Assembly: GCA_032768795.1 (NCBI GenBank)
Contig: CP136490.1
Span: forward strand, 2,480,001 to 2,544,000
Direction of reading: 5' to 3'
DNA: 64,000 nucleotides
Origin: Tremella fuciformis
Taxonomy: Eukaryota; Basidiomycota; Tremellomycetes; Tremellales; Tremellaceae
In this document: in pieces, positions 20,370 through 32,036 of the stretch
How the letters are laid out: the number at the start of each line of letters is the position of its first letter
Position numbering within the stretch: position 1 is the first letter of the stretch
Translations under genes and position numbers: made by a program
Notes under the pieces: generated by a model
What the model was told of the DNA's origin: nothing
Seen by the model: only the letters and a program-made list of their open reading frames with translations
Database searches by the model: none

Positions 20370-21284
20370 TCACATTTGGGCATGTGAGGATGATGTCGTT
20401 CCGGTGGGTTGGCTCGCAGCGTCAACGTCGCTCGAAGCGGACTGGGATCCAAGGACTTGCTTGCCTTTGCCTTTATCTAGCGGACTAGGGGCGGACGTGT
20501 CTGCTTGTGATTGCGGTGGAAACATCCGACGAAGCAGCGGGTCTGCGGGCGCCCGCGCGCCCGACCTGGACTGGAAGACCTCTGCTTTGCTCGCGCTGAT
20601 GATATGAGCACTCTCGTCCGTGCCGTCGGGTGGGGCCGTGTAGTCCTCCCAAGAGTACTGCACCCTGTTGCCGTCGAAAGTCACCGGCCGATCGCGCAAA
20701 TAGATCCAGTCCCCGAATCGTATACTTGGCCGAGGAGGTTCAGGCGGTGCACTGTCGTTGGCGCCCCACTCGCTGTCGCCGACCAAGCGATCCCAGACAT
20801 GAAGCACGTGAAGCCCCACAGTCCTCTTTCCCGTATCGCCACTGATCTCTGAGAGGGCAAAGATGGTCTGCTCCCAGTCCTTGTCGGCGACAGCGGACAG
20901 CTCGCGGAACTTGCCCCGCTCGAATTCAATGCTGGCCGCTTGCTTGAGCACTCGCTGAACATTTTTGACACGGAATTCGGTGGGTTCAAAGTCTTGTCCG
21001 TGGCTGGTGAGCCTTGCCTTGCGCGAAGCAAGGCTCTGCTCGCCCAGACGCTCCATCTCTTTCCGGCACTTGTCGAGCGCTTTCACGATCTCTTTCGACG
21101 AATTTCGGAAATCTGTCGCGGCGTGGAACTGCTTGTACTCGCCCGGAGGAAGATGCGAGGTCTTCCATTCCCATTTCGAAATCCAGTTAGATTCATTGTC
21201 CTCTGGAGAAACCCATACTGTACTGGCACCTGTATATTGCCAGGTCGCTTTTAGCGTTCCATCAGGCAAAAGGAAAAATTTCAT
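20370..21284 (-). CDS. Orphan protein, paralogue B of a divergent pair
   Basis: 304 residues from an ATG preceded by GACTTTCAGCC. It begins M-K-F-F-L-L-P-D-G-T-L-K-A-T-W-Q-Y. Shared with paralogue A are L-P-P-G-E-Y-K, a D-W-E-Q-T-I-F-A-L helix, L-V-G-D-S-E-W-G and a following aromatic strand (F-G-D-W-I-Y-L-R-D-R-P-V-T-F). Unlike A it has an extra N-terminal strand region. The end is a low-complexity Ser/Ala/Asp tail. The AG just before the start could be a splice acceptor, so an upstream exon is possible. Function unknown. Confidence 0.65.
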   Translation of the reverse strand: MKFFLLPDGTLKATWQYTGASTVWVSPEDNESNWISKWEWKTSHLPPGEYKQFHAATDFRNSSKEIVKALDKCRKEMERLGEQSLASRKARLTSHGQDFEPTEFRVKNVQRVLKQAASIEFERGKFRELSAVADKDWEQTIFALSEISGDTGKRTVGLHVLHVWDRLVGDSEWGANDSAPPEPPRPSIRFGDWIYLRDRPVTFDGNRVQYSWEDYTAPPDGTDESAHIISASKAEVFQSRSGARAPADPLLRRMFPPQSQADTSAPSPLDKGKGKQVLGSQSASSDVDAASQPTGTTSSSHAQM

Positions 21285-21472
21285 GGCTGAAAGTCAAAGA
21301 CAAGGCTGTTCTTGTGCAGTGATGAGATGAGAAGAGTAGAGACTGACTTCGCACATCGACCACGTCGACTTCTTCAAGAAGCCGACGAGCAGCGCTTCGC
21401 GACGTGATATATATGCACAAAGGTGGATCTAGTATATGCAATTGGTCATGGCCTTCGCAGCTTGCTTCTCGT

Positions 21473-23336
21473 TCAATGCCCATTGGCCTTTGTGCCCTCT
21501 GATCTTGCGGCATCTGCCCGAAGGATCTCGTTGAGCCTCTCCCGCTGGTCGCAGTTCTCAAAGGCGAACGACTTGGCCAGCTCGTCCAGCTCCGCGGTCG
21601 ACTTGCCCTCAAAGTAGGCGGCATACTCCCTGCACAGCTCCTCCTGTTGCGCATCAGCGGGGTTAGTGATGAGCCAAGCTATTAGGACTCACGCTGAGAA
21701 GAATCTCGCGAAGAGCTCGGGCGATGAAGCGGTTGGTGTGGTGCATGGGAGGATACCTCGCCTTGTCCATATCCGGGACTTCCTCATTGAACCACTTGAT
21801 CAGCGGGTCGAAGACATCCTTGACCGTGGACTCATCCACACCCCAGGCGTCTGCAGCGAGACGCTGCCATTCAGCCACGAGCGAGTAAGTCAAACACCAA
21901 AAGCATACTCACATGCTTCTTCTCCAAGAAAGGCTTGAGCAGCTTGATATACGCCGTTGTGGGCTTGGTGTACACCATTCCCTGGAACCCGATATCCTTG
22001 TATAGCCAAATACTCCAGCTCGCCTTGTCCTTGGCATAAATGTCCAGCTGGCACTCGAGCACCGCATAGCGCGACTTGTTGATCTTCTCGTGGTCCGGGT
22101 CCGAGTCGTCCGCGTACACAGGCCCGAACTCGCCGTTCCAGATCGGCCCCTTGATCTGGCGCATGAACTCGACCTTGCGCCCGAACGCCCGCTCGTGGTA
22201 TGCAACCTGGTCGGCGGTACCGGTGAATGGTTCCGGGGCGGCGGGGAAGCCGTAGACGGAGTAGTCGTGACATGCAAAGACCGAGTTGGGGTAGTTGTCT
22301 TTCTCGCTGAAGTGGGAGAAGTCGGCGCCGAAGGTGTTGCCGTCGAAGAAGAGGATGTGGTCAGAGTCTATGGCGCGAATCGCCTTCTCGACGCGCTTGT
22401 ACCACGCCAGCACGCGGACGTGCTCCTCGTCTGTCGGCTCGTTGAGCGGGTTGTACCCCGCCACCCAGGTGTTGCCTTTATAGTGCTGTGCGAGCTGCTC
22501 CCACAGCCAGATGGCCCGATCTTGGAAGTCTTTGTGTACCCAGACTACAGGTCAGTCAGTTGAGAGCTGACAGGCGGGAGGACTGACAGTTGGCCTGATG
22601 ATTGCCCGCATCGCAGTGCCAGTCGATATTTTGCCCACCGGGGACCGCGTGGAGATCGATGACGGTGTAGATGCCATACTTGGAGCACTGGGAATGAGCT
22701 GGCGGTCTCGCGATCTGAGGCGCGCTCACGATATCGATGACCCGGTCGAGGTGCTTCAGCCCCTCCTTCTTGAACACGCGCGGATTCATGTCATCTTCGA
22801 AATGGCGATAATTGATCTGCCTCTCAGCTATGCTCTTGCATTGTACCGATGACGCCCACAGGAAGACGTATGCAGTTCAGGCCCAAGGACGCAAAGAATT
22901 CGGCATCCTTTTCGGTGAAGAAGTACTCGAGGAACTGCCAGTCAGCACGGCCCAATCACGGGGTCGACCCGCCCACCTTGTCGAAGAAGTACTCGTACTT
23001 CTCTTCGCCCAACACCTTCTTCAATTCTGCCCGGACCTGGAACTCGTGGCCGGGGTAGCCAGTGATGAAGTTCTCCATGTTCACTGATCGTCAATCATCG
23101 CTCACAGATCTCGACCCCTCGTCAGATCGTGCGGACATGAACAACGGCGCTGTTCTGCGGCCGCGGCAGCAATAAAGTAGACATCGTACTCACTCCATCC
23201 TCCCAGCCCCGCACCTGCAGCTCAGCATCCCTCCCGCGCATCGTCAGAGAAGCTGCGTACCTTTGAGCAAGATGGGCTTGCCATCGAGCGTGATGTCTTC
23301 TCCGGTGACCTTGAGGTAGCTACCCGTTGGAGACAT
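21473..23336 (-). CDS. Glycoside hydrolase family 5 (cellulase-like), nine exons
   Basis: Exons (minus) 23261-23336, 23194-23214, 22977-23083, 22860-22934, 22730-22816, 22588-22687, 21913-22544, 21693-21863 and 21473-21643 give 479 residues. It should be a retaining beta-glycosidase with a TIM barrel. The acid/base Glu is in N-P-L-N-E-P (about E191) and the nucleophile in W-N-G-E-F-G-P (about E294). G-W-M-N-M-E-N-F-I-T-G-Y-P-G-H-E and H-A-V-P-G-G-Q-N are typical of an uncharacterised fungal GH5 branch. The N-terminus (M-S-P-T-G-S-Y-L-K-V) has no signal peptide, so the enzyme is probably intracellular. It is divergent to an MFS sugar permease, which suits hydrolysis of an imported oligosaccharide or glycoside. 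Substrate cannot be assigned from sequence. Confidence 0.9.
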
Positions 23337-24365
23337 GACGAGCGATACTCTGTCGATGTGCGACTCGGTATGGCGTCAAGACGAACTTTGCGTCCCGCTG
23401 CGCGCAACGTTGCGGACGGTCCAGACTTCTTTCCTCTGAAATCAGATTAGCCAGTCGGCCGTGGTGGGCCCAAGGGAGGCTTCTCGCCGGTCCGACTGTG
23501 CGATGCTTCTTAGCCCGCTCCGCACGTGGACGATCTCGGATCATACGCGACGGGTTGACGGCGAGAAGGCGGCCGATATCGGTGGAAACAGCATCATTGC
23601 GTCTGGCAACGTTTGGGCTCGGATCTTACATCTTCAACGTATCCGAAGCATAACGTAGTTAGCTGTACGAGGGGCCATGGAGAAAGCTCGTCCGAGGGCC
23701 CCACCGGATGGAAAACAAGGGAAATGAGTCACATGTCACCCACTTTCCCCGGCGCGCCTCTCGTGCGCCACGCCGCCGCGTAAGGGTTACAACCCCCGAG
23801 AGCCTGTGGGCTCGCTCAGGTGTTGCTGCGGGAATCGTGGCTGGGCTGACTTGGCGCCGTACCTCCCGGTTCGTAACTGGAGTAGTCGATCGATGGCCCC
23901 GCTTGATTCCCCCGCCGGAGCGTTGAGGCTGACCCACCGAGTTGTGCCGCACGGTATGGCTCCTCGTTAACCGGACGTACGCTGACTGCTGACCACCACT
24001 CACGCTAAATTTCTTGCTGCTGATAGCTTGGTGAATCAGGGGAGCCACTAGCTGGAGGGTTGGCCTGTATATCCGCCGAACTTGACTGTTCGGTGCATTG
24101 CGGGGGATAGGAAACGAGGAAGAGATGCGGTGAGAAGGGGTACGGCATCTCGCCTCTGCGGGGAGCCAGATGTCGGACGGGGGGCCCAGAGGTGATATAA
24201 GATGGCCAGGCATTGCGAAGGGTCTGCTCGTTCCTCATCCTCAACAAAGAGCTGACTCCTCGCCTCACAGTCCAGAGAGCACTCACAAGTCATACCGAGC
24301 AGTACTTCGAGCTCGACAGTTTCGAACTACTTCAGCTGGGCGAACAGCGACAGATACGAGCCAAG
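23337..24365. promoter_or_regulatory. Shared upstream region of GH5 and MFS permease
   Basis: About 1 kb between two divergent start codons. No supported gene inside. It presumably holds both promoters. A short frame at 24170 runs into the permease gene but lacks any conserved sequence before 24366. Confidence 0.5.
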
Positions 24366-26126
24366 ATGGTTGCTGGTGGCGGTCCGGTAGCTTCGTCTAT
24401 GGGCGCAGAGTGGGATGTCCTCCTGCAAGGACGCGACACGCGATGGTGGCGAGGTTCCCTTGCCAAGCTCAACTTGATCATTGTCAGTACACCGACAGCT
24501 CACTGGGAGGCAGGCTGACGATGCAGCTCCTGCTCCTCATCACGTCCATGACCAACGGGTACGACGGCAGTATGATGAACGGTCTCCAGACCCTCGACAC
24601 ATGGAAGAACTACTTCAACAACCCGCAAGGGTCCACCCTGGGTATCTTCAACGCAATCCAGTCCATCGGCGGTATTGTCGGCTTGCCCTTCGCGCCCATC
24701 CTCGCCGACCGCCTCGGCCGCCGCGCGACCATTTTCGTCGGCGCCTGCATCATGATCATCGGCGTGGCCATCCAGACCGCCGCGCAGAACGTCGGCATGT
24801 TCATCGGCTGCCGCTTCCTGATCGGCTTCGGCCTCGCCTTCTCCTGCCTCGCCGCCCCCGTGCTCATCACCGAGCTCGCCTTCCCGACGCACCGCGGCCC
24901 ACTGACATCGCTGTACAACTCGAGCTGGTACCTCGGGTCCATCGTCGCCGCCTGGGCGACCTACGGCTCGTTCCGCCTCAACTCGACGTGGGCGTGGCGC
25001 ATCCCCTCGGTGCTGCAGGGCCTGCCGTCCGTCATTCAGTTCATCCTCATCTGGTTCATCCCCGAATCGCCCCGATGGCTCGTCGACCACGGCCGCGAGG
25101 AGCACGCGTCGCGCGTCATTGCCAAGTACCACGCGGCGGGCAACATCGACGACCCGCTGGTCGACTTTGAGATCCAGGAGATCAAGGAGGCGATCCGGCT
25201 CGAGAAGGAGGCCAAGCAGAACTCGACGTACCGCTCGCTCTTCGCGACCCGCGGCAACCTCAAGCGCATGCGCGTCATCATCGCCATCGCCTTCTTCTCC
25301 CAGTGGTCCGGCAACGGTCTCGTGTCTTACTACTTCACCCTCGTCCTCGACGGTATCGGCATCAAGACCGAGGGCCAGCAGACCCTGTTGAACGGTATCC
25401 TCCAGGTGTACAACTACGGCACGGCCATCATCGGCGCCCTCACCGTCGACAAGGCCGGCCGCCGCGTCCTGTTCCTCACTTCCGCCGCGGGCATGTGCGC
25501 CTCGTACTCCGTCTGGACGCTCGCCAACGCCCTGTACTACAAGTCGGCTCAGGCGGTCGACTCGGCCGGCGTCGCCCTGCATCCCAACAAGAATGCCGGC
25601 AACACTGTGCTCGCTGCCATCTTCTTCTACTACGGCTTCTACAACATCGCCATGTCGCCCCTGCTCGTCTCGTACACCGTCGAGATCCTGCCCTTCAGGA
25701 TCCGCGCCAAGGGTCTGATGGTCATGCAGATGTGTGTCAACGCGTCTTTGGTCTTCGTGAGTCGCTCCCTCGGCCTCTTCCTGGATACCGCTGACGAGTC
25801 AGAACCAATACGTCAACCCCATCGCCCTTGCCAAGCTCAACTGGAAGTACTACATCGTCTACTGTGTCTTCATCGCTTTCGAATTTGTCTACCTCTACTT
25901 CACCGTCATCGAGACCAAGGGCAAGAACGGTCCTCTCCCTCTCGAGGAGATTGCCGCCCTCTTCGACGGCCCTCAGTCCTTCGACAATCTCCACCGTGTC
26001 GGCCAGCGCGCCGCGCACCTGGAGGGATCCGACGACCAGATGGTCCGCACCGTCAGCGACGAGAAGAACGCCGACATCGAAAAGGCCAACGACCGCTATG
26101 TCGAGAACACCGCTACTCTGAGGTGA
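24366..26126 (+). CDS. MFS sugar permease, lactose/cellodextrin-permease type, three exons
   Basis: Exons 24366-24482, 24527-25756 and 25803-26126 (introns 44 and 46 nt) give 556 residues with twelve predicted membrane segments. Sugar-porter signatures are visible: A-D-R-L-G-R-R-A after TM2, P-E-S-P-R-W-L-V after TM6, V-D-K-A-G-R-R after TM8, and E-T-K-G at the end of TM12. The loop with Y-H-A-A-G-N and the E-I-x-E-A-I-x-L-E helix are typical of the LAC12/cellodextrin-permease branch of proton symporters. Plasma-membrane location is expected. It is divergent to the GH5 gene and convergent with the Zn2Cys6 regulator. Exact sugar unknown. Confidence 0.92.
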
Positions 26127-26468
26127 TTACACGAGCAGTGCTTTGCAGTGGTGAAGTGAGGAGGGGAATATAGTATACGGAGTAGCTACATGTGTTGCTT
26201 TGTGAGGGATTGAGATCGGCTGGCAGGCTGGAACAACTATTGTGATTTGTTCATGTCCTGGGAATGCATCGTCTGCACTGAGCCACTCTTGTGTCGTTCA
26301 TATCTAGTCGACGATGTCTTTCAGAGTCTCAGAGTCTGCTTTCACAAGATGACAAGGTGTTCATGTAGAGCACACTGTCTTATTGTACAATGACACTATA
26401 GATCTCATATCGACCCTCCCGCCGTACCTCCTGTCCCTATACCAGATGACAACGCCGGGCCTGGACTA
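26127..26468. other. Convergent 3' region
   Basis: Holds the 3' ends of the permease and the regulator gene. No gene seen. Confidence 0.5.
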
Positions 26469-28874
26469 TTACTCGGCGCGCGACTGTCCATGACTTCCTG
26501 CTGTGCCGGTGTCGGCATCTGCACAAATGAGATAGCGGAGAACTGCGATGAGCAAGACCCCGATCCGACCGTATGCTGGACTGACCATGTTGCACCAGTC
26601 CCTGATCAACTCTTGATCACCGATACTGCCCGGACTTTGCACGACGAGAGCACAGGCAATGTGGAACACTTTGCCCCGGACGGACTCGCCATTCGATGCT
26701 AGATCTTCGACGGGGATGCTGCCCATGAGTCGAGTTTCTCCGAAGTACGAGGCAACTCACTTCATCAGCAGGCCATATATTTGCCGGGCGATCGCTTCTC
26801 TCTCATGCGCGAGGGTCTCCTCGTCCGCGTTCAGTGCAGCACGTAGGTCAAACTACCACTGTCAGCACTCCCTCACCTGCAGAAGAGGCAGACGAACGAG
26901 TGCAAACTTTGCGATAGCAGCAGTGATCAAGATGTTCGCCCTCTGCATCCCGAACACCTCGCGCAAGTCGGGCGATCCTTTGTTTGCCGGATCTTGTATT
27001 GCAGTAGGCAGTTCCCGTAAGACAGCATGGAGCTTATCTTCCTCCTGAGTCGTCCACTCCTGCGTCGTCGTCAAAAGACCTCCATTTTGTATACACCGGG
27101 TGTGGAAGAAGCATTCTGAGATGATCTTGAACACGCGAGAGATGGCGACGAAGCCGGCAAGAACGGAGGTGCGCCCTGGCGGCTGAGGAAACATCCCTTG
27201 TGAGGTGATGAATTCGTCATCGACTGGTTCGGGCAGAGAGGGCACGCCTTGAAAGTCATTGATGAGCATTGGCGGGCCCGGTATGGCGCGTGTCCTGCGT
27301 AGTCAGCTCGAGGTGACGGGAGGTAGAGCGTGAGCTCACTTATCACTAGCGTATAGCTGCCAGAACACCCTCCGCCGTAGCTGTACCTCTATGGCGTCGA
27401 GTCCTAGCGCTGCTGTCTTCGCGTCGCTGTGCATGCCCATGGAGAACGCCAACTGGACTGCCTGCCCTAGTCTCGACGCCGCTGTGTGTCCGAGACCGAT
27501 TGAAAGGAGATAGAATGTGTCGCTGAAAGTGAGCACGCCCTAGGAGAAATGCGCACCAAGCATGACTCACAATATGATGGTAGAGATTTGAGTGAGGTTC
27601 GTCGAGCCGTAGTATGTCCGCTGCAGGACTTTGCATGTGCGGTGACACCGCCTCTGCAGTCTTTTGAGGCCCTCGATGTCGAACTGGTCGTTGACCAGAC
27701 GAGTAGTCGGCAGCTGTGATATGACATATGCCACTGGTGATGAGTCAAGCGTCACTGGTGATCAGGAGACGACTGACCTATGCTGAGTAACAACGCTCGA
27801 AAGTCGCTGTCCCGCAAATCTCTTCTGGTAGCAAGGGCTTCTGCGAACGTCGGGCGATGGACGAGGGGTAGGAGAGGATAGAGGTACTGCAAGAACAGGG
27901 AGATGAAATGCGATATATTGGCCCAGGAGGTTACGTCTTCCAGCTGGGGCTCGCCTTTCCGCGCATGCACGTTCATGCCCGCTATCGTTCCCGGTCCCGT
28001 TGACGACGATGCGAAGCCGTGCTCTGGGCTTTCCAGGCTGAGCAGCTGCGCTTGTTCAGAGGCGAACTGCGCCGAGTACCCCACGCCCCACGGCTCGGAG
28101 GAGTCGTTGGCAGTCCAACCTGAGTCGAGCATCGCGTCGAGCCAGTCGAGCGAGAAGTCGCCCCTGCCCAGCGGGGACAGGGTGAAAGATGATGACGGGA
28201 CAACTCGTCCGTTTCCATTCCCGCCGCCATTGCCAGCCCCATTCCCATTTCCATTCCCATTCAGGTTGCCGGTCCCATTTGAGTGCCCGTCGAGTTGCGA
28301 GAAGCTAGACGGAGTGGGAAGAGCGGCAGGTATGGCGGTCTCGACGGTCAATGTGGCCGTGCTGAGCGTTTGTGGAGCTGCGAAAACATCGAGCCCCTCC
28401 GGGACAGGGAGAAGAGGCTGACCCAGCGCTGCGCGGAGTGAGGTATCGAGAGGGGGATATGGCCAGCTGTACGCCCGAGGAGACTGTGGTCTTATACCAT
28501 TCCCAGATACCACATGACCATTCACCCCTCCTGGCTGGGTCTGCGCCGCCTTCATCGCAAGTGCAAACCTGCCGTCAGTCGGCCGAACAAACCGGGCCAA
28601 CAAGGAAGACGCTCACGAGTTCTTCCGCCCAGGCTTCTTCTTCACGTAGTCGTATGTGCACTCGAGCGACAGCTTGGCGCACCCCTCACACGTCTTGCTG
28701 GTGGGGTCCGACTCGTCCTCCACGCATTTGATCTGTATCGGTCAGCCAAAGCCCTCCACAAACACCCTCGGGCGAAAACAGATTTTGCCGGGCCACCCTT
28801 CCGGGCCCCAAGTGGGCGAGACTTACTTTTCGTTTGCGACAGCTGTCGCATGTCTTGGGGGGTTTGCTGCTCAT
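26469..28874 (-). CDS. Zn2Cys6 transcription factor with fungal regulatory domain, eight exons
   Basis: Exons (minus) 28827-28874, 28617-28732, 27778-28568, 27571-27733, 27340-27522, 26877-27294, 26761-26852 and 26469-26718, about 686 residues. The DNA-binding cluster is split by a 94-nt intron: C-D-S-C-R-K-R-K-I-K-C, then C-E-G-C-A-K-L-S-L-E-C. A Gly/Asn-rich linker (N-G-N-G repeats) follows. The fungal-specific factor domain includes Y-P-L-L-P-L-V-H-R-P-T-F, A-S-R-L-G-Q-A-V-Q-L-A-F-S-M-G-M-H, R-R-R-V-F-W-Q-L-Y-A-S-D-K and P-P-M-L-I-N-D. The intron after L-P-L-L-Q would be only 24 nt. A 45-nt alternative with donor GTTCGT (26853-26897) also keeps the frame and fits local intron size better. 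Lying between two sugar permeases, it is the likely local regulator. Confidence 0.88.
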
Positions 28875-29418
28875 GCTCGTCGGTATATATGTGTGCCATA
28901 GACCATGGTGCTGCCGAATTTCCTGGCCTGCTCAATACAGCGAGACGTTGGAAAATGGGATCGGTCGGTCGGTTCTCCACTGGCGGCGAGTAAGCGGCAA
29001 ATGAACCTTGTTGGTCTCGTCTTGCCTCTGCTCTTACGCCTCGCTCTTCCCCGCGGGTCTCCCATCTACTCGCATGGGTCGGCGCTATTATCACGTGATG
29101 ATTCTGTATGACTGGGAATAAGATGCTTGAGGGTACAAACGTTCATCTTCGTCAAAGGACGGCTTGTGTTCTCCGTGCGACCACACACGAGTGGAGCAAG
29201 CGAAATCCATTCACACCACTTTGGCTGCCTGTGACCCAGGCGACTCCAACAATGGGCAGGTGATCCGCTTCGGTCTCATTGCCCTCAGCCCTTAACATCG
29301 GCAGGTGGGAGCTGAAGTCGTTGCGACAGCAACACCGATTGCATGCACATTGCTTCTTCTTTCCCATTCGACAGTCGGCGCGCCAACCCCCTTTGACATG
29401 CTATGGAACATGTGCCCC
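28875..29418. other. Intergenic, regulator promoter
   Basis: About 540 bp between the regulator start and the stop of the second permease. No supported gene. Confidence 0.45.
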
Positions 29419-31353
29419 TTAGATTGGCGGAACACCCTCCGCGACGCCCTCCTGCTGCTCGGCGTGCCTCTCCACGACAGTAGTCTTGAATTTCCTCGCC
29501 GGGATCTTGCGCTGGAACATGACGTCCAGCTCGTAGTAGCTCCTCCCCTTGAATTCGGGAAGACGGAAGTAGAGCCAGGTAAGGGACGCGGTACAGAATG
29601 GCACCCAGACTGGGATCAGTCATCTGCATTCCTACGATAGAACTGTCGTCATGCTACTCACAGAAAGCGGCCTTGCCCTTCCAGTTCCAAGCGGTCGGGT
29701 TGACCATGTACGGCGCCATGATGTACATGCAGAGCGAGTAGACGATGTAGATGCCCCGTGACAGGCCGATGGTCTTGTTGCGTAGACGGGTGGCCGAGGC
29801 CTCGGACACGATCGAGTAGGTGATCGGGCCCGTGAAGCCGGTGTATGTCATGTTGAAGAGCTGATGGTGAGCACCCGCGCGTATGGAGGGGAAGTACAAC
29901 TCACCAGACTCAACGCCGCTTGCGCCCATCGCGCGTTGTCGTTGCCTCTGTCACCGAGGATAGCCATGACGCCAATGATGATCAGGAGCGTGTCCATAAT
30001 GATGAAGCCGGAGATCATGATGGTTCGGCGGGAGGCAGTGTGGATGAGCCAAAAGTTGAAGAAATTCATGACGAGCTGGAGTGCCGAGTTGCCCCATCCG
30101 AGCTTGAACGCCGTGGACTGGCTGATACCGGCCTATCGAGCGGTCAACACTCAAGAAGCGTCGACACAAGGGTGACTCACCTGCTCAAAGACGTAGACGA
30201 AGTTGCCGACGAAGATCACTCCATTCGCATTCTGGATGACAAACGCCAGCACCGAAATTTCCGTGCGGCGAAGATCGGTCCCGCGGAACAGCTCGATCCA
30301 CTTCGATTCCTGCTTGGTTCTGCGATTATGTTCCAGCTCCATGTTGTTGGTTCGGACCTGTCGTCAGCATCGTCCAAAGCGATGAGCCGCCTTGCCATGT
30401 TCGCGACCGTCTCGTGCGAGTACTGCTCCCTCTCTTTCCCGTTCAGCTTCTTGATTGACTTCTCCGCCTCCTCGAGCTTTCCGTGGCGGACGAGCCACCA
30501 GGGCGACTCGGGGGCGAACCACATGGCCGCGAAGAGGAACATGGGAAAGAGCCAGTGCGTCATGAATGGTACCCTCCACGAGTAATTGTTCGGTATGCCT
30601 TGAGTGGCGAGCGTGATACCGGACCCAATGAAACCCCCGATGTTCCAGCACAAGTTGACCCATCTGCCGTCAGGCGCAGAGAGGGGGGGTTGCGTTAAGA
30701 CTCACCCCGTCATGTAAGCACGAAGACTGAGAGGGCAGATCTCTGACGCGTACGCCTCGGACAGAGTCGAGAACAGGCCCCAGGGGATGCCGCAGAGGAT
30801 ACCGCCACACAGCAACATCGGCTTGTTCTGCGCGAACACGTTGATGGCGATGAAGGGCATGATAATGGCGTAGTTGAACAGCAGCGTCTTGCGATATCCA
30901 AATCTGTCAATCGTGTAAGTGCCAATGAAGATCCCCAGCACGTTGCCGATGTTTCCCGCTTGGCTCAGGGCGCCCTGCCAGCCGGCAGTGAGCTGCCAGT
31001 CGTTGAGTGCGGGGTAGTACGTCCCGAAGTACTTGCGATATTCGAGCAGGCTGGCGCCGCCGCCGACGGACACATCGTACGCCTCCATGATGATGGACAT
31101 GGAGGCGACGAAAGACCACCAGACGGCCTGACAGTCAGTACGTACACTCTCGCACTTCGCGCTCGCCACTTACCACTTTGTAGATCCTGATCGACTGCCA
31201 GAAGCCGAGCGAGTGTTCCCAGTCTTCGGCCCGGGCGGCATCTTCGTACGTGACATCGGGCTTGTCGATGTGCTCGACGTACTCGTCTTTCTCAAGCTTC
31301 TCTTCGACGATGACCTCGTCGACGCGAGGCGCTGAGGGTGAGATGTCTTCCAT
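29419..31353 (-). CDS. MFS alpha-glucoside-type sugar permease, seven exons
   Basis: Exons (minus) 31174-31353, 30706-31127, 30396-30663, 30181-30357, 29905-30132, 29662-29860 and 29419-29609 give 554 residues. N-terminal E-D-W-E-H-S-L-G-F-W-Q-S-I-R-I-Y is typical of maltose/alpha-glucoside proton symporters. Others are I-M-E-A-Y-D in TM1, Y-A-S-E-I-C-P-L-S-L-R in TM4, P-E-S-P-W-W-L-V after TM6, F-R-G-T-D-L-R-R-T-E-I before TM7 and L-P-E-F-K-G-R-S-Y-Y-E-L at the end. The join N-M to V-R-T-N requires a GC-AG intron at 30358-30395. P-W-W-L in place of the usual P-R-W-L also occurs in this subfamily. It sits upstream of the regulator on the same strand. Substrate is inferred, not shown. Confidence 0.9.
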
Positions 31354-32036
31354 GTTCAGTGTTGTATCTCGGGAGGGGATTGACCACTAGCCATTCCGCT
31401 CACGGCCAGCTCTTTATACCTGTCAAATACCTCAGCTTAATTTCTCGTCGCTGTCGAGGGCGAAGGGATGAACAGCGCGAATTAGCCGCGATAGACAAGC
31501 AGAGGAGGAGAGGAAGCTTCGTTAGGTGCTCCGTCGCCTTAGTTCAGGTCCGCCACTCCAGGACTCCCGTGCGCTGGGATCCACCGGGTGCTGTGTGTAA
31601 GGGGCGCGGGGACCCAGGGGGTCCGTGGGACTCCATCGGCGCCGATCCTCCGCGCCGAGTGACCCATTGCAATGGAAGACAGTGCCAAGAAGCATGTCAA
31701 GGAGAAATCAGCCTATGTGTAGTAGCGCGGCTGATTTTGTCTCGAAAAGAACCGTTCACCTGGGCTCTTGTGCGCTCGCTCATCATTGCCAGCTTGAACT
31801 TTGACGGGGAGTCGCACTACCTGAGATGAAGGCGACTTCGTGAGCAGTTGAGAAATGAGCGCTTCCATGTCTAACAGTAGGTGAAGCAATGGACCGGCCG
31901 CTGTCTTGGTAAGGCCCACAAGCTGCATACGCCAAACAACTGCTGTCTATCTCTAACATCGCCAACTACCAAATTAGATTGTATCAATTCCGCTCAAGAC
32001 TCGTGTCTATTTCGGTCTCACTGACTAATCTCTTGA
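31354..32036. other. Intergenic, promoter of permease 2
   Basis: No supported gene. Lies between the start of the permease gene and the 3' end of the Dur3 gene. Confidence 0.45.

Noticed and set aside
24500..25582. 360-codon open frame antisense to the MFS permease
   Set aside because: High-GC shadow of a well-conserved gene. Composition is Asp/Glu/Gly/Val-rich antisense pattern with no family.
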